Shown here: piece after piece, positions 45,748-57,929 of the stretch | Numbering within the stretch: the first letter of the stretch is position 1 | Layout of the letters: every line of letters begins with the position of its first letter | Source: Guadua angustifolia | Taxonomy: Eukaryota > Streptophyta > Magnoliopsida > Poales > Poaceae | Assembly: GCA_036346375.1 (NCBI GenBank) | Contig: CM070501.1 | Coordinates: forward strand, 34,058,539-34,122,538 | DNA length: 64,000 nucleotides | Direction of reading: 5' to 3' | Notes under the pieces: model-generated | The model's database searches: none | Told to the model about the DNA's origin: nothing | The model's input: the letters and a program-made list of their open reading frames with translations, nothing else | Made by a program: the position numbers and the translations under genes

Positions 45748-47279
45748 GCATAGATGGACATGTCGTTTCGAAGCCCATTTGTGGGATAAGAACTCGGAAC
45801 CCAACACAGAGGAAGAAAGGGAAACAGGGTAGGTTCTCTCAAATTTTAGCTTCCTCTTCTCTCTGCTTGCTACATACATCTGTATAAGATAATTAGCACT
45901 GAGTATGCTCTTCAATTATAAACAGTCTATTTAGGAGCATATGATGAGGACTTGAGGAGGCAGCTGCAGAGGCTTATGACCTTGCGGCCCTAAAGTACTG
46001 GGGACCAACCACCTATACGAATTTTCCTGTATGAGCTTGCTGTAGTTTTACCACTGTAAAGAAGCTTTTTCATAAATATTTGCTAATTGTTATATAGGAT
46101 TAGCAAAGCTGAAAGTTCAGATGTTTAACAGTTTAAGGATGAAATAAAAGTATGTTACACCTATATGCCAGGCTTGCCAGCTGAATTATTAATGTCAGTT
46201 CGTTTGATGTCTTTTAGGTCATGGACTACAAGAATGAACTGAAGATAATGGAGAACCTCACAAAGGAATAGTACCTTGCATCATTAAGGAGGTAAAAACT
46301 TAGGAACATTTGAAACTCCTCCGCTGTTATATTACCTACTTAAATATGCTAAATGTCACATAAATACAGAAAGAGAAGCGGTTTCTCAAGAGGCGTTTCT
46401 AAGTACAGAGGTGTTGCAAGGTAAAATCAACAAATCATTCAAAACTATATTAATCGTAGTTCCAAAAATAAATCTATAAACTGAAGATGGGAAATGCAAA
46501 TTGCAGGCATCATCATAATGCAAGATGGGAAGCTATAATAGGGAGGGTCTTTGGGAACAAGTATCTCTACCTTGGAACTTACAGTGAATATATCAGCAAT
46601 TTTTCTACATCCTAGTCAACAATTATAAAACTCCAGTATAGGAACTCATTACATCAGTTACCAAATTCCTCTAAACAATTAATCAGCACTTCATAACTCA
46701 GATTTTAACTTTATCATTTGTAATTTTGCTACAAGGCACACAAGAAGAGGCTGCACGTGCATATGACATTGCTGCAATAGAGTATAAAGGCATAAACGCA
46801 GTTACTAATTTTGACCTGAGGTCATACATCACATGGCTAAAGCTAAATGTGTCACACACTGCAAATGCTGAAGCTCTTGCAATGCCAAATTGCCAACTCC
46901 TACTGTGAGCCTTTTCCCAATAGAAACACAGATGTTCTCTCAGAACAATCCCTTTATCCTAGATCATAATGCACCACAAGGTAATGAAGAGGTCACTGTC
47001 TCTACCAATTGCTTAAGAACAAGAGTATCATCCACTGCACTTGATATGCTGTTTAAGTCGTCAGTGTTCAGGCAATTGGTTGAAGAGAACTCAAATGCCA
47101 ACAACAAAACAAGAGGGGATATCAGTGAGCCAGTTTCCCAACCAGAAGCTAATGAATATCACAGCTTTTTTCATGGAGTACTTAAGACATGTAGGGCCTG
47201 TTCTCGCCTACCGGAAGTTACAGTAATAGCGTTGGATATTGAGATAATAATCCGTATAGAGACAACAGTGAGAGAATAA
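45748..47279 (+). pseudogene. AP2-domain transcription factor pseudogene, WRINKLED1-like
   Basis: Functional relatives are nuclear activators with two AP2 DNA-binding repeats; WRI1 controls glycolysis and fatty-acid synthesis genes. Exon-like blocks: 45748-45828 (HRWTCRFEAHLWDKN), 45926-46028 (AAAEAYDLAALKYWGPTTYT), 46218-46291 (MDYKNELKIMENLTKE-stop-YLASLRR), 46370-46420 (GFSRGVSKYRGVAR), 46507-46583 (HHHNARWEAIIGRVFGNKYL) and 46736-about 46900 (STQEEAARAYDIAAIEYKG). Splice sites are mostly kept. Damage: a 2-nt loss near 45795, a 5-nt gain near 45950, TAG at 46269-46271, and a frame change near 46890 before a C-terminal piece with STALDMLFKSSVF. The WRI1 9-nt exon (TCTATTTAG, VYL) is fused to the next exon with no intron. 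The first exon is missing or unrecognisable. Confidence 0.85.
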
Positions 47280-48065
47280 CTTGGAATGGTCTTGCAAGCA
47301 TGCTAAATTTTACAGTGATGTCTCAAATGAAGTAACCAACACAGAATATCATCTGAAGTTAAAGCCTTTTTCTATAGAACAACTTTATTTTTCGTTGGTT
47401 AATTTTTATTTTGTATATCCCACTGCTCCAGCACAGAAAAAATGGTTCATGAGAATCCTTTTTGCATTGTCCAAGTCATTTTTATCTCAGTTCAGACTTA
47501 ACTGTTTTCATCACTTGACCCAGGATCTAATAAAAAAAAATCTCATTACCTTTTGTTAAAATAATAATGGGACTTGAATAAAGATAAAAATAGAGAAGCC
47601 ATTATTACTAAATCTAGGACAACAGATTGTCCAATGCCAAGTTCCAAGTTACCTATCATTTTATTTCATCATTATTTTGGCAGTCTGACACAAGTAGCGC
47701 CTGGCCACTCAGCATGCTTCGAACTTTCTGGTAAAAAACTCCAAATACTTCATATTTATACTAATACAAAAAGAATGGTTGCCAACAAGGACAAAACTAA
47801 ACAATGGACAGAGTATTTTAGTTACCCATCAGTTGAGCTCATACACCAGGCATGTAATTAATTGTGGGTCATCTGTTTGCTCTTTTCAACTTTGGAAAAA
47901 AAAAGCTTTCACGATGGTCTTGTTTAATTGCACAAAGATTAGATTTAGGCCACACTGCAACAACATTCACTGGATGTGTTAAGTAGCAATACTCGGTAGA
48001 TATTCCATATGACTGCACTGCAGTTTAATATATATTTTTCAAACTGTTCATTGTTTCCATTATCC
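47280..48065. other. Intergenic DNA between the AP2 pseudogene and the zinc-finger gene
   Basis: AT-rich, with only short frames. It probably includes the 3' UTR of the minus-strand zinc-finger gene near 47950-48065. Confidence 0.4.
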
Positions 48066-50820
48066 TCAGCTAGCCTTTCTTTTCGGGCATGTTCGTCTGT
48101 TATGCCCCTTTGCTGAGCAGAAACTACACGAATAAATACCAGATTTACCACCATTAACTTGGTTAACTACATAGCCAGAAGCACCAACCTCCATGTCAGT
48201 GGATCCGGGACAGTTACGGCGGTTGTGTCCCTTTTCACCACATCGGCTGCAGTGCCGAGGTTGTCGCTGCTCATTCTCTGACTTTGGCTTTCCACATGTT
48301 CGGCTATTATGTCCCTTTCCACCACATAACCGGCATCTGAACTGCACTATGCTTGAAATTTCCCTCACTGTTGGGCAATAGAAGCTTCTATGTCCTTCTT
48401 GCCCGCATTTGCTGCAGTAAAATTTCACCCCTGCAAAGCAACATGTGCCAAATGTTGTTCAAGTAAACCGCAAGTCCCATTTTGGTGAAAAGTAAAATAA
48501 TCCAGGCAAAAAAGGGCAACTAAGTTAGACTACAGTCGATTCTAGTACTACTACTTAAAACAAAAAGGATACATGTACATGCTAACTAAGAACATAACTA
48601 CGAAAGGACAACAGCAGCTGGCTAAAGAAACAGATAAACTGTGTAAATGGACATAAGTTAGCTAACTGTGATATGTACTTTTGTGAGTATATGGAAAGGC
48701 AGCTCAGTCACCTTTCATGGCAATGCTTCTCTTGAGCCGATTCTCAGGATTACTGAAGAATGCCTTCTGTGTTTCAGAAGCATGCTTTCTTGCAGAAGCA
48801 GTACGTTTTGTTTGCTTCAAGTTCAAGAGCACAGGAAAAAATTGATGAGTGTCAGCCAGCTTGACTCACATTTAACAAGAACATACGGTTACGGCAATTC
48901 TCATGACATCTACCTTGATTGCAGCAACTCTCTGAGCATGCAATTTGGGATCTTGATGTATAATCTTCATGTGCTTAGTAAACAATCCTGTTTTAGCATT
49001 CAGACTCTGCAATTATTATTAAGCTTTTTAAAAGCCACAGTTGCAAAGACAGCAAAGATTATTGGCAGGAAAAGTATAGTCTCATATGCTGCATTAACAT
49101 TAATGATATCGAGAAAACTATAAAATGTGTTTTTCAGCATGTAAGAAAGCATCACTTACTCGTAAAGATCGGCTAATCTTCATGGCAACTTCTGGGGATG
49201 GTGATGGATAAGTACGCTTCGGTCTTTTTGAAGCCTTAATCTTTATTTCTAGCTTGTCGACTTCATCATCTTCCTTTACTTTCAAGGGAGAACTGCAAAA
49301 ACAAAAAAAAAGCAGGTAGCATCCTGTGGTCAGGAATCCAAAAGGACAATTTTTCCTATCACTATGTCAAAGAAACATGTCATGTATCATTAATTCATTC
49401 ATCAACACTGCGATGTTTTTCTCTATACTTAAATGCTGAAGGGCAATAGACAATTCAAGTCATTTTTTAACGTAAATTCATTCAAGTCATATTGTAGTTT
49501 AATACTTTAATCAAACCTTTAAAGAAGTTTGTCAACACCAAATCTTTCAGCAGGTTGTGTGATGGAAAAAAAACAGCTGACTACAATGGGCAAGGTGATA
49601 GAGGTAACAGATGCGGGGAAACAATTACCTGGACCGAACTTTCTCCCATGGTTGTTCATCAATAGATTCTTGCCATATCACACACTCTCCACCACATTGC
49701 AGACACATATTAATGCCCTGATAGAAATGCGTAACACTACACGAGTAAGTTTCTGAAAAGTATTTAGGATTATCTTTTTCTTAACAACGACTTACAAGAG
49801 ATCGGGAAGGCTCACCTTGCCATTGCACATAGGGCAGTCCAAACTGGATCTATCTATCCCGCACTGCTTGCAAGGAGTATAACCTCTACCCCTACAGCTA
49901 GGGCAAGGCAGCTCACGATAGTATTGGCCATTTGGACCAACCCAGGACCTAAGTTTCCCCTTCTCTGAAACCGGGGCTGTAGTCCTGCAACCAAAAGTTA
50001 CTCCTTTCAACACGTACCAACAGCAAACAATCAAAATCCCCAATTCTCAATGGCTTTGGTGGTATGAACTAAAGATGCTCAAATTCTGTTGGAAGTTTGC
50101 CATTTCCCGTGGACAAAATTATACCTTCACCAAAGTCACAATGCCTTGGCAGGATGGAAGTATCATTCAAGAGTATACAAATTTTACATCCCTAGGTGGC
50201 AAAATCTGTACCATGACACACCCAAAGCTATTAAAACAAGTAAGCAATAGCTAGGTTGAAGTTTCATATTTATTTAACCTTCAAGGGCTACAAATTAGAT
50301 TGCCATACTATTTTTGAAATTGGTGACTGGCTACCCTACTTAGCTCACGCCTAATTCACTCCCTAGTCGTGAAAACAAGTGATGGCTCCACTATTTACAC
50401 ACAGAATTGTGCTATCTTCTGAATTTCCTGATCACCAAACGCACAAGACCAGCGGAACACACGCAGGCATGCACATCGCATGAGAATCGACGGTTGTAAC
50501 CGTACTGCAAGGGGCTGGGGTCGACGTCTGGTCCAAGGAGGTCCGCCAAAGGGTCGTAGTGGAGCTGCAGCGGTGATATGAAAACAATCGGAGTAATGAG
50601 TCAGAACTCGGAACTGCGAGGGAACAAACAGCTTCGAAGCGAACGCGGAATTCCGTACGGGTGCGCTTGGAGCACCGGCGTCGTCGGCCGAGGAAACGGC
50701 GGCGTGCCCTCGGCGGAACTGCGGCGGCGGCCGCAGCCGCCGCGGCAGCCTCCATCGGGCGGTGGACGGCGCGAGGTGGGTGGACGGCGCGAGGTGGGCG
50801 TACGGCAAGCGGAGAAGCAT
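48066..50820 (-). CDS. Zinc protein: DnaJ-type Cys-rich domain, NUMOD3-like basic region and four CCHC knuckles
   Basis: Seven exons on the minus strand: about 50820-50615, 49984-49816, 49717-49629, 49292-49160, 49006-48914, 48814-48712 and 48430-48066. Exons 2-7 join in one frame; the exon 1 donor is uncertain (50615 or 50630 both keep phase), giving about 385 residues. MLLRLPYAHLAPSTHLAPST starts an R/A/S/P-rich, acid-poor N-terminus that looks like a plastid or mitochondrial transit peptide. Exons 2-3 carry CPSCRGRGYTPCKQC, CPMCNGK and CLQCGGEC, a DnaJ/BSD2-type cysteine-rich zinc module. Exons 4-6 are basic (VAMKISRSLR, TGLFTKHMKIIHQDP, ARKHASETQKAFF) and resemble NUMOD3 DNA-binding repeats. 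Exon 7 has four CX2CX4HX4C knuckles (CSKCGQEGHRSFYC to CSFCSAKGHNRRTC), ending in PKRKAS. A nucleic-acid-binding organelle or nuclear protein is inferred; function is unknown. Confidence 0.8.
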
Positions 50821-51061
50821 TCTCGGGGGAGGCGGTGCTGGCTCGTTCGCCACGACGGGAGGGTGGGGAGTAGTGCCCGGTGCGTGTGCCCTGGCGGCGA
50901 TTGTTTGGTCGCGGGTTCTGTGGCTGGCGCTGCTCGCGAGCTGTGTGACTCACTGACTCGTGAGGGAGGGGGGGCACCAGTTGGCCGTCGCGGCTTGGAG
51001 GAGCCACGTTTGAGTACCAATTTTGGGTGTCGCGGCTCGAGCTCGGTCCCAAACTTGCAAC
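50821..51061 (-). promoter_or_regulatory. Upstream region of the zinc-finger gene
   Basis: GC-rich 5' flank on the minus strand. An in-frame GTG lies 33 nt before the chosen ATG but offers no better start. No clear TATA box was found. Confidence 0.35.
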
Positions 51062-51446
51062 CCGTGAGCAACTTGTTAACAAAACCGCGAAAAATCGTTC
51101 AAAAACCGCGGTTTTTAATTTTACCGTTCCGGTTCGAAATCCAAAATCGCTCGGTAAACCGTTCTAATTTTTTAAACAAATTTAAATTTTTTGAAAAAGT
51201 TTATGTCAGCGGTTTAACCGCGGTTTTCGTCAAAAACCGTTTTCGAAGAACATTCAATTGGACTGGTTGGTTTTTCGAGAAAACCGAGTGGTTTTTTGCG
51301 AAAAACCGCGGTTTTTTATATTTTTTTTCAAGTTTTTTTCAATTTTTTTTTTAATTTTCAACTCTTTTGATTTTTGAGCGGTTTTTCGCGCGTTTTTTAC
51401 GAAAACGGTTTTAACCGGTTGTCGCGGTACGGTTTTGTGAACCCTG
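51062..51446. mobile_element. Degenerate inverted-repeat element rich in AACCGCGGTTTT
   Basis: AACAAAACCGCGAAAAATCG near the left end and the reverse complement of the right end (GGTTCACAAAACCGTACCGCG) are similar. Many ACCGCGGTTTT-type palindromes lie between. It is probably a non-autonomous DNA transposon; ends are not certain. Confidence 0.4.
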
Positions 51447-51539
51447 GGTGCGGTACACGGGCTTAAAATACGGACGTTAGGATCGCAACTGCAGGTCTGC
51501 AGCATATCAGATGATCAGATACATGGGTAGTTTTTTTTT

Positions 51540-52236
51540 ACTAAAACCGAAAACAAAAAAAAACCGAAATAGCGGCCTTATTCTCAGTGTTTCTTTCTAT
51601 TTTAATCTTTGTGCTATTTGGTGTTCGGTTTGCTTTTAGATTCTCAGAAACCATAAACACCGAAGAAAACTGATCTTCCTTGTGCAAAAAGTACGCAGTA
51701 CAACTACCCATCTCACACCTATGCATCGTAGATAAGCTTCCCACTTGATGCAAGGGCCGACATCGATCATCCAACCCATGCCTCTCTAATCTCTCGCTTG
51801 TCTCGTGTACAACGTCTAGTTCCATCTAACCCTAACTACCACAGACATTGAAGACAGTGAGGGCGAGGGGTGAGCGGTAAGCTACCGAGGGGTAGGGTCA
51901 GTGGCAGATCTACGATTTTACTAAAACCGAAAAACAAAAATAAAAAACCGAAATAGCGGCCTTATTAACCATAAACACCGAAGAAAATTGATCTTCCTTG
52001 TGCAAAAAGTACGCAATACAACTACCCATCTCACATCTATGCATCGTAGATAAGCTTCCCACTTGATGTAAGGCCCGACATCGATTCTCCAACCCATGCC
52101 TCTCTAATCTCTCGCTTGTCTTGTGTACAACGTCTAGTTCCATCTAACCCTAAGTACCACAGACATCGAAGACAGTGAGGGCGAGGGGTGAGCGGCAAGC
52201 TACTGAGGGGTAGGGTCAGTGGCAGATCTACAATTT
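51540..52236. repeat. Tandem duplication, copies of 380 and 317 bp
   Basis: Copy 1 (51540-51919) and copy 2 (51920-52236) both run from ACTAAAACCGAAAA to GGCAGATCTAC(G/A)ATTT. Copy 2 lacks about 65 bp present in copy 1 between GCGGCCTTATT and ACCATAAACACC. Substitutions are few, so the duplication is recent. The open frames in each are non-coding by-products. Confidence 0.88.
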
Positions 52237-52448
52237 GTACAATAGGTGTTTTGGATTTCAAAAATATTGTTCGATGTAAAATATAAAGATTCACAATAGA
52301 AAAAAAAATACATAGTACAAATTGTTCTTACTAGACACAACACATAAAATAATTTAGAAATTTGTGAATTAGAGATTTCAAATCTACATGCTTCCTCTTC
52401 ATTTTTTAATACTCTACACACTACAATTAAAAAATCATGATTCATCAT

Positions 52449-53982
52449 TGAAAGTGCATCTAGGCCCCTTAATAATTTTGGTGATTAATGACAACAAAGA
52501 TTAAGTGACTAATGAGTGTTTTGAGTATGGTGAACAGATAAACACGCTCATGGAAAAGTCGCTTAAGGAAAAAGGTCCCTCAATTTGAAGAAGAAAAGGC
52601 GTCGACTAAACTCAACGACTGCGTATGTCTTAATTTCTTTTGAGTTTAAGGACGACCGTACTATAAAGAGGGATAGGGCAAGAAATAGCTTTAGAATGAT
52701 CTAATGTGCTCAAAGATGAATCCTAGTCTAAATATGGGTCTATGTGTGAAGTCCTAGGGCAAAGTGTTCAAATTGGTTGAGAGTATCCAGAACATTTGTT
52801 CGAATGTCCGAGCCGACCCCTGTTGCTCTGCAAAATTTAGTTCGAATGTCCGAACCTCGCCGAGTATCCGAGCTAACCCTCTCTGTTGGTCCAGTTCTTT
52901 TGGTTGAATGTCCAACACCGGTTCGAGTATCCGAACGACCCCTCTCGATTAGGGCTAAGTCATTATTCTGACTATCCAAGTGTCGTTGAACCGTCCAGAA
53001 CAATGCGCTCTGTTGCCCTAAGTTCTTTAGGGTTCGGACTATCCAAGGGTAGTTCGGACTATCCGAACCATGTGTTCAAGAGTCTGAATTCAAATGGTTG
53101 GACTATCCAACATGGGTTCGGACTATCCAAAAATATCGAAATTGAAGTGAAAACGGCTAGTTTTGGGAGGCTTTAAATACCTCCCCCACTCCCACCTACC
53201 AACTAACAAGTGCATTCAATTCATTTTGAGTCAGCTCCTCTCACTCTTGAGCTCTAGTGTTCTTCCCTCTTGATCTCTTGATTAGCAAATCTTTTGGGGG
53301 AAATCTTGTTGAGAGTTTGAGAGATTTAGAGATTGTGAGTCATCTTGAGCACTTGGTTCATCTTCAAGCGAATCTCTTGCGGATCTTTTACTCTTGGAGG
53401 TTGAGGACTCCTAGACGGCTAGGAGTTGCTTGGTGAGCCCCAAGCTCGTGTGGGGCGCCGTCGGAAGTTTGTGAAGGTTGAATCCACCTCATGAGGGAAG
53501 GATTCAAAAGTTAACGGTGAGTGCTTGGTGCAACACCTAGAGGACAAGGGTTGAAAGAGACCCGGCTTTGTCGCCTCAACGGAGACGTAGGATCCCTCAA
53601 GGATCCGAACTTGGGATAAATCGGTTTGTCTCCTTGGTTCTTGTTTCTCTCACTTGCTCATATTGTGCTTACTTAAATCTTTGGGGATTCAAGGGTTTGG
53701 TGGCTTCATGCATTAGATATTGAGTGGATCTCATAATCTGGAAGTTGCCCTAGCTTAGAAACTTCATTTGGTAGCAATCTAGCCTCTCAAATAACTCGGA
53801 TCTACTTTTTAGGGTTTTTTGCGAAGAGCGGTTAGAGTATCCGAAAAGACATTCGGACTATCCGAACCACTCGGACAATCAAAGGTATTTTCGGACTGTC
53901 CAAATAGTAAATTTCCGTTGCGCATTTAAATTTGAAATAACGCCTATTCACCCTCCCTCTAGGCGACATATCGGTCCTTTCA
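52449..53982 (+). repeat. 5' LTR of the Copia element, 1534 bp
   Basis: Starts TGAAAGTGCATC and ends TCGGTCCTTTCA. Candidate promoters are CTATAAAGAGG at about 52661 and GCTTTAAATACC at about 53172. TTCGGAnnnTCCGAA words at about 52790-53130 and 53830-53900 are damaged by small deletions compared with the 3' LTR. Confidence 0.93.
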
Positions 53983-53984
53983 AT

Positions 53985-53997
53985 TGGTATCAGAGCC
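53985..53997 (+). other. Primer-binding site (initiator tRNA-Met type)
   Basis: TGGTATCAGAGCC lies 2 nt after the LTR. Confidence 0.93.
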
Positions 53998-54036
53998 AAA
54001 TCTCCTTAGTTTGGCTTAACCGCTTGGAGAATCAAC

Positions 54037-55726
54037 ATGTCGCAAACAGGAGATAAGAATACCGAAGCCCATGACCAAGATAAGGGCACGGGCTCCGGTA
54101 TTGGGGTTGCTATTCCATTTGATTATACCTCTCTTGGTGTCTCAAGCTCCTCATCTTATGTCTCCGTGCCCTCCGGTCGAGCGCCTCACTTCGATGGCAC
54201 TCACTATGCGGCATGGAAACATAAGATGAAGATGCACTTGAGATCGCTTCACCCTTCTATTTGGAAGATTGTGCAAACAGGTTTCAAGTCCGTTGATCCG
54301 GACAACCTTACTCCCATAGAAGACAAAGATCAACACTTCAATGATTTGGCAGTAAATGCTTTGTTCAACGCTTTGAGTGATTCTGAGTTCAACCGAGTCG
54401 ACGGACTCGAGGAAGCAAAGGCTATTTGGGATAGACTCCTAGTCGATCATGAAGGAGTGTCAAGCGTCCGAGAATCAAGATAGAGCTCATTATTGGTGAG
54501 CTAAGTCGGTTCACTCTGGAAGATGGTGAATCATACACTAAGATGTTTGACCGCCTGATGGTGCTCGTAAATCAAGCAAAAGGTCTTGGGTGCACTGATC
54601 TTTCTGACAAGGCCGTGGTTAAGATAATACTTCGTGTGATCACTCCAACCAACCGCAACCTTGTACAATTGATCCGAGACCGGCCCAACTTCGACACTTT
54701 GACACCTCACGATGTCATTGGCTGGCTCATGATGGACGAGATGATGGTGAAGGAAGCTGAGGTTGTTGAAGAACTCAAGTTTGGGAAAAAGAAAGGCATT
54801 GCCCTCAAGGCCGTCAAAGTAGTGCGACAAGCAGAAGAGAGTTCAAGTGAAGAATCCTGTGGTCCGCTGACAAATGAAGATATGGCCCTATTTGTGCGAA
54901 GGTTCAACAAGTTCTTCAAGAAGAAGAATTTCAAACAAGAAGGTCAATCAAAGAAATATGGAAGAAAATCAAAGGGGAGACACTCCACAAGAAGATGCTA
55001 TGAATGCGGCGAAACCGGCCATTTCATTGCTGAGTGCCCGCATAAAGAAGATAAAGATGAGAAGCCGCACAAGAAAGACAAGTACCGGGGCAAGGACAAG
55101 GAGAAGAGCAAAAAATACAAGGGCAAAGGTCGTGCCTACATTGGAAAGGAGTGGAACTCCGATACCGACTCCAACTCCGACTCCGACTCCGAGTCAAATT
55201 CCGACGAGGAAGGAGGAATTGCCTCCGTCGCCATCGCCATGCCTACCACTCAACAACGTCGAAGAGCCTCTTTGACAACTTGAGCGATGACGACGACAAC
55301 ACTCCAATGTGCCTTATGGCAAAGGGGCACAAGGTATCATCAAAAGACTCTACTCCCTCCATTGCTAACGATTGTCTAGATGAGCACGATAGTGATAGTG
55401 ATGATGATGATATTAACACTGTGCTTAAATCCATGAAGAATTTCGATATTCACAAATTAAACTTGCTCTTAAAAGACATTGAAAAATTAGAGGAAGTTGT
55501 TGAACAAAAGGAAGCTACTCTTGAGGCTCAAGAGGATTTACTCATCCTCGAAAAGGAGAAAAATCGTGAGCTAGAGAAGAGCTTATCTTTTGAAAGAGAG
55601 AAGAATGAAGAATTGGTTAAGAACTTAAAAGTAACAAAATCCGAGGTGACTAGTCTCGAGATCACCCATGCTTCACTCAAGAGGAACTTGCAAAGTCGAA
55701 AGATGCTTGCAAGGCTCTTGAGTTGA
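54037..55726 (+). pseudogene. gag: Copia gag with coiled-coil extension, frameshifted
   Basis: Starts MSQTGDKNTEAHDQ at 54037. PHFDGTHYAAWKHKMKMHL and YTKMFDRLMVLVNQAKGLG are signatures of the Copia gag (UBN2-type) region. CYECGETGHFIAEC at about 54997-55038 is the nucleocapsid zinc knuckle, followed by a lysine-rich tract and a D/S/N-rich acidic stretch. After a frame change near 55255, a coiled-coil segment follows (LEKEKNRELEKSLSFEREKN). Breaks lie near 54470, 55255 and 55700. The long post-knuckle extension is typical of SIRE-type gag. Confidence 0.88.
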
Positions 55727-56028
55727 AGCTTGTTGATCTCAAGAATAGCCCTCCGATTACCTCATCCATCGCTTCTAATTCTTTTCACCCTCTACTAGCA
55801 ATGGTTGTGCTAGATGCTTCAATATAGATGTTAATACTTGTGCCACTAACCTTGAGACATTGCAAGTATTAGCATATGAGAATGAGAAGCTCAAGGATTG
55901 CTTGAAGATGGACTTCAAAAGTCCTACAAGGCAAGTAAGGGACTAGAGGAGTTCCTAAGTAAGCGTCAAGGTAATACTATGAAGTATGGGCTTGGATATA
56001 CTCCTCCCAAAGGAAAAAGAGTAATATT

Positions 56029-56600
56029 GTGATTGCTCAGCTGACCAAGCCCATCCAATTTGTTAAGAGCAAGGAAAACTCTAAGTACAAAACTCATTCT
56101 ACTTTCTTTGCCTCATATGTACTTAAGAGAACTAACCATGGTCGTGTAGTTGCATGTCCTATTGGGGGTAGACCCAAAGAGTCATCAAATGTGCGATCTA
56201 TTTGGGTTCCCAAATCACTTGTTACTAACGTGCGTGGACCTAAACAAGTTTGGGTACCAAAGAGCAAAAACTAAATTTCATTTTGTAGGCCTACATCTCC
56301 GGTGGATCAAGTTGGATTTTGGATAGCGGATGTACGCATCATATGACCGGAGAAAGGGCGATGTTCGCACATTTGGAGGCTAATGGATCGAATAGTGAAA
56401 GCATCATTTTTGGCGATAATGGAAAAGGTGAAGTGGTAGGTTTAGGTAAAATCCTAATTACCAATGATTTTCATATAAATAATGTTTTGCTTGTTGAATC
56501 ACTAAACTACAATTTGTTGTCCGTTCTCAATTATGTGAAGCGGGCTACAATTGTGTATTTAGTGATAAGGGTGTGGATGTCATTAAGAGGATGATGGTTC
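56029..56600 (+). pseudogene. pol: Copia protease region
   Basis: VRSIWVPKS and KQVWVPKSKN precede the protease, as in other SIRE elements. SWILDSGCTHHMTGE carries the catalytic D-S-G, followed by FGDNGKGEVVGLGKI and VLLVESLNYNLLSV. A TAA at about 56272 and a frame change near 56535 break the frame. Confidence 0.88.
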
Positions 56601-57800
56601 AATAGCGTTAAGGGTCGTTTAAAGGAAATCTCTATCTCATCGACTTCAATACGGATAGAGTGAACCTTGAAACGTGCTTAATGGCTAAGTCTAGCATGGG
56701 TTGGCTATGGCATCGCCGGCTTGCCCATGTTGGTATGAGAAACCTTCACAAACTCATAAAGGGCAATCACATCCTTGGGCTAACGAATATTGTCTTTGAG
56801 AAAGATAGGGTGTGTAGCGCGTGTCAAGCGGGGAAGCAAGTCGGAGCTACTCATCCCGCGAAGAATGTGATGACCACCACGAGACCCTTGGAGATGCTAC
56901 ACATGGACTTGTTTGGCCCGATCGCCTACATAAGCATTGGTGGAAACAAGTATGGTTTAGTTATTGTTGATGATTTTTCTCGCTTTACTTGGGTGTTTTT
57001 CTTGCATGACAAAAGCGAAGTCCAAGGAAGCCTGAAGAAATTCATGAGAAGGGCTCAAAATGAGTTCGAAGTGAAGATCAAGAGAATTCGGAGTGACAAC
57101 GGCACCGAATTCAAGAATACCGGTGTTGAGGAGTATCTCGATGAAGAAGGCATCAAACACGAGTTCTCGGCTCCTTATTCTCCTCAACAGAATGGGGTGG
57201 CCGAGAGGAAGAATCGAACTCTCATCGAGATGGCGCGCACGATGCTTGACGAGTACAAGGTCTCCGAGCATATTCAGGCGGAGGCCGTCAACACCAGCGT
57301 GCCACAGCTCCAACCTATTTGTATCTCCACAAGTTGTTGAAAAAGGCGGCGATGAGCTCCTCACCGGCAAGAAACCCAATGTTTCCTACTTACGAGTCTT
57401 CGGGAGCAAATGCTACATTCTCAAAAAGAAAGCTAAGTCTTCTAAATTTGCTCCTAAAGTAGATGAAGGTTTCTTACTTGGATATGGATCAAATGCCTAT
57501 GCATACCGAGTTTTTAACAACACCACCGATGTGGTTGAAATTTCGCGTGATGTGACATTTGATGAAACTAACGGTTCTCAAGTAGAACAAGTTGATCGTG
57601 CTGTGATTGACAGGGAAGAACCCCCGTGTGGCGCAATCAAGAAACTGGCGATTGGAGAAGTAAGGCCACTTGAGGAAAATGTAATTCCAAGCTCTTCAAC
57701 TCAAGAAGTTCGTGATGCAACGATGGACGCCTGGATGATACTCCTCGTCTTCAATGCGAGCTCAAGACGGCTCGAATGCCACTCAAGATGATGAGGGTCC
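56601..57800 (+). pseudogene. pol: Copia integrase
   Basis: The zinc-binding part reads LWHRRLAHVGMRNLHKLIKG ... VCSACQAGKQ. The catalytic core holds LHMDLFGPI, KRIRSDNGTEF and SPQQNGVAERKNRTL, giving the D, D and E of the DDE triad. A frame change near 57300 is followed by the C-terminal part with YLRVFGSKCYILKKK and DEGFLLGYGSNAYAYRVFN. It inserts the element cDNA. It is damaged but easily recognised. Confidence 0.92.
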
Positions 57801-57929
57801 CATCCAAAGAACCAACGCAACCGTACCTCATCCAAGAGTCCATCGAGTATACAAAGAGATCACCCTACGACAACATACTTGGAGACATTAACAAGGAGTA
57901 TCTACTAGATCTCGTGTCGCTAATTTTGT

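Noticed and set aside
46269..46271. TAG in the AP2 gene as recoding or a splice artefact
   Set aside because: The surrounding residues match WRI1 on both sides in the same exon, and other frameshifts are present, so simple pseudogenisation is the better reading.
50578..51354. 258-codon plus-strand open frame
   Set aside because: Antisense to the first exon and upstream region of the zinc-finger gene and runs into a repeat element; GC bias explains it.
52790..53130. Short palindromic repeats with spacers in the Copia LTR as a CRISPR-like array
   Set aside because: Spacing is irregular, the palindrome is short and variable, and it is duplicated in both LTRs.
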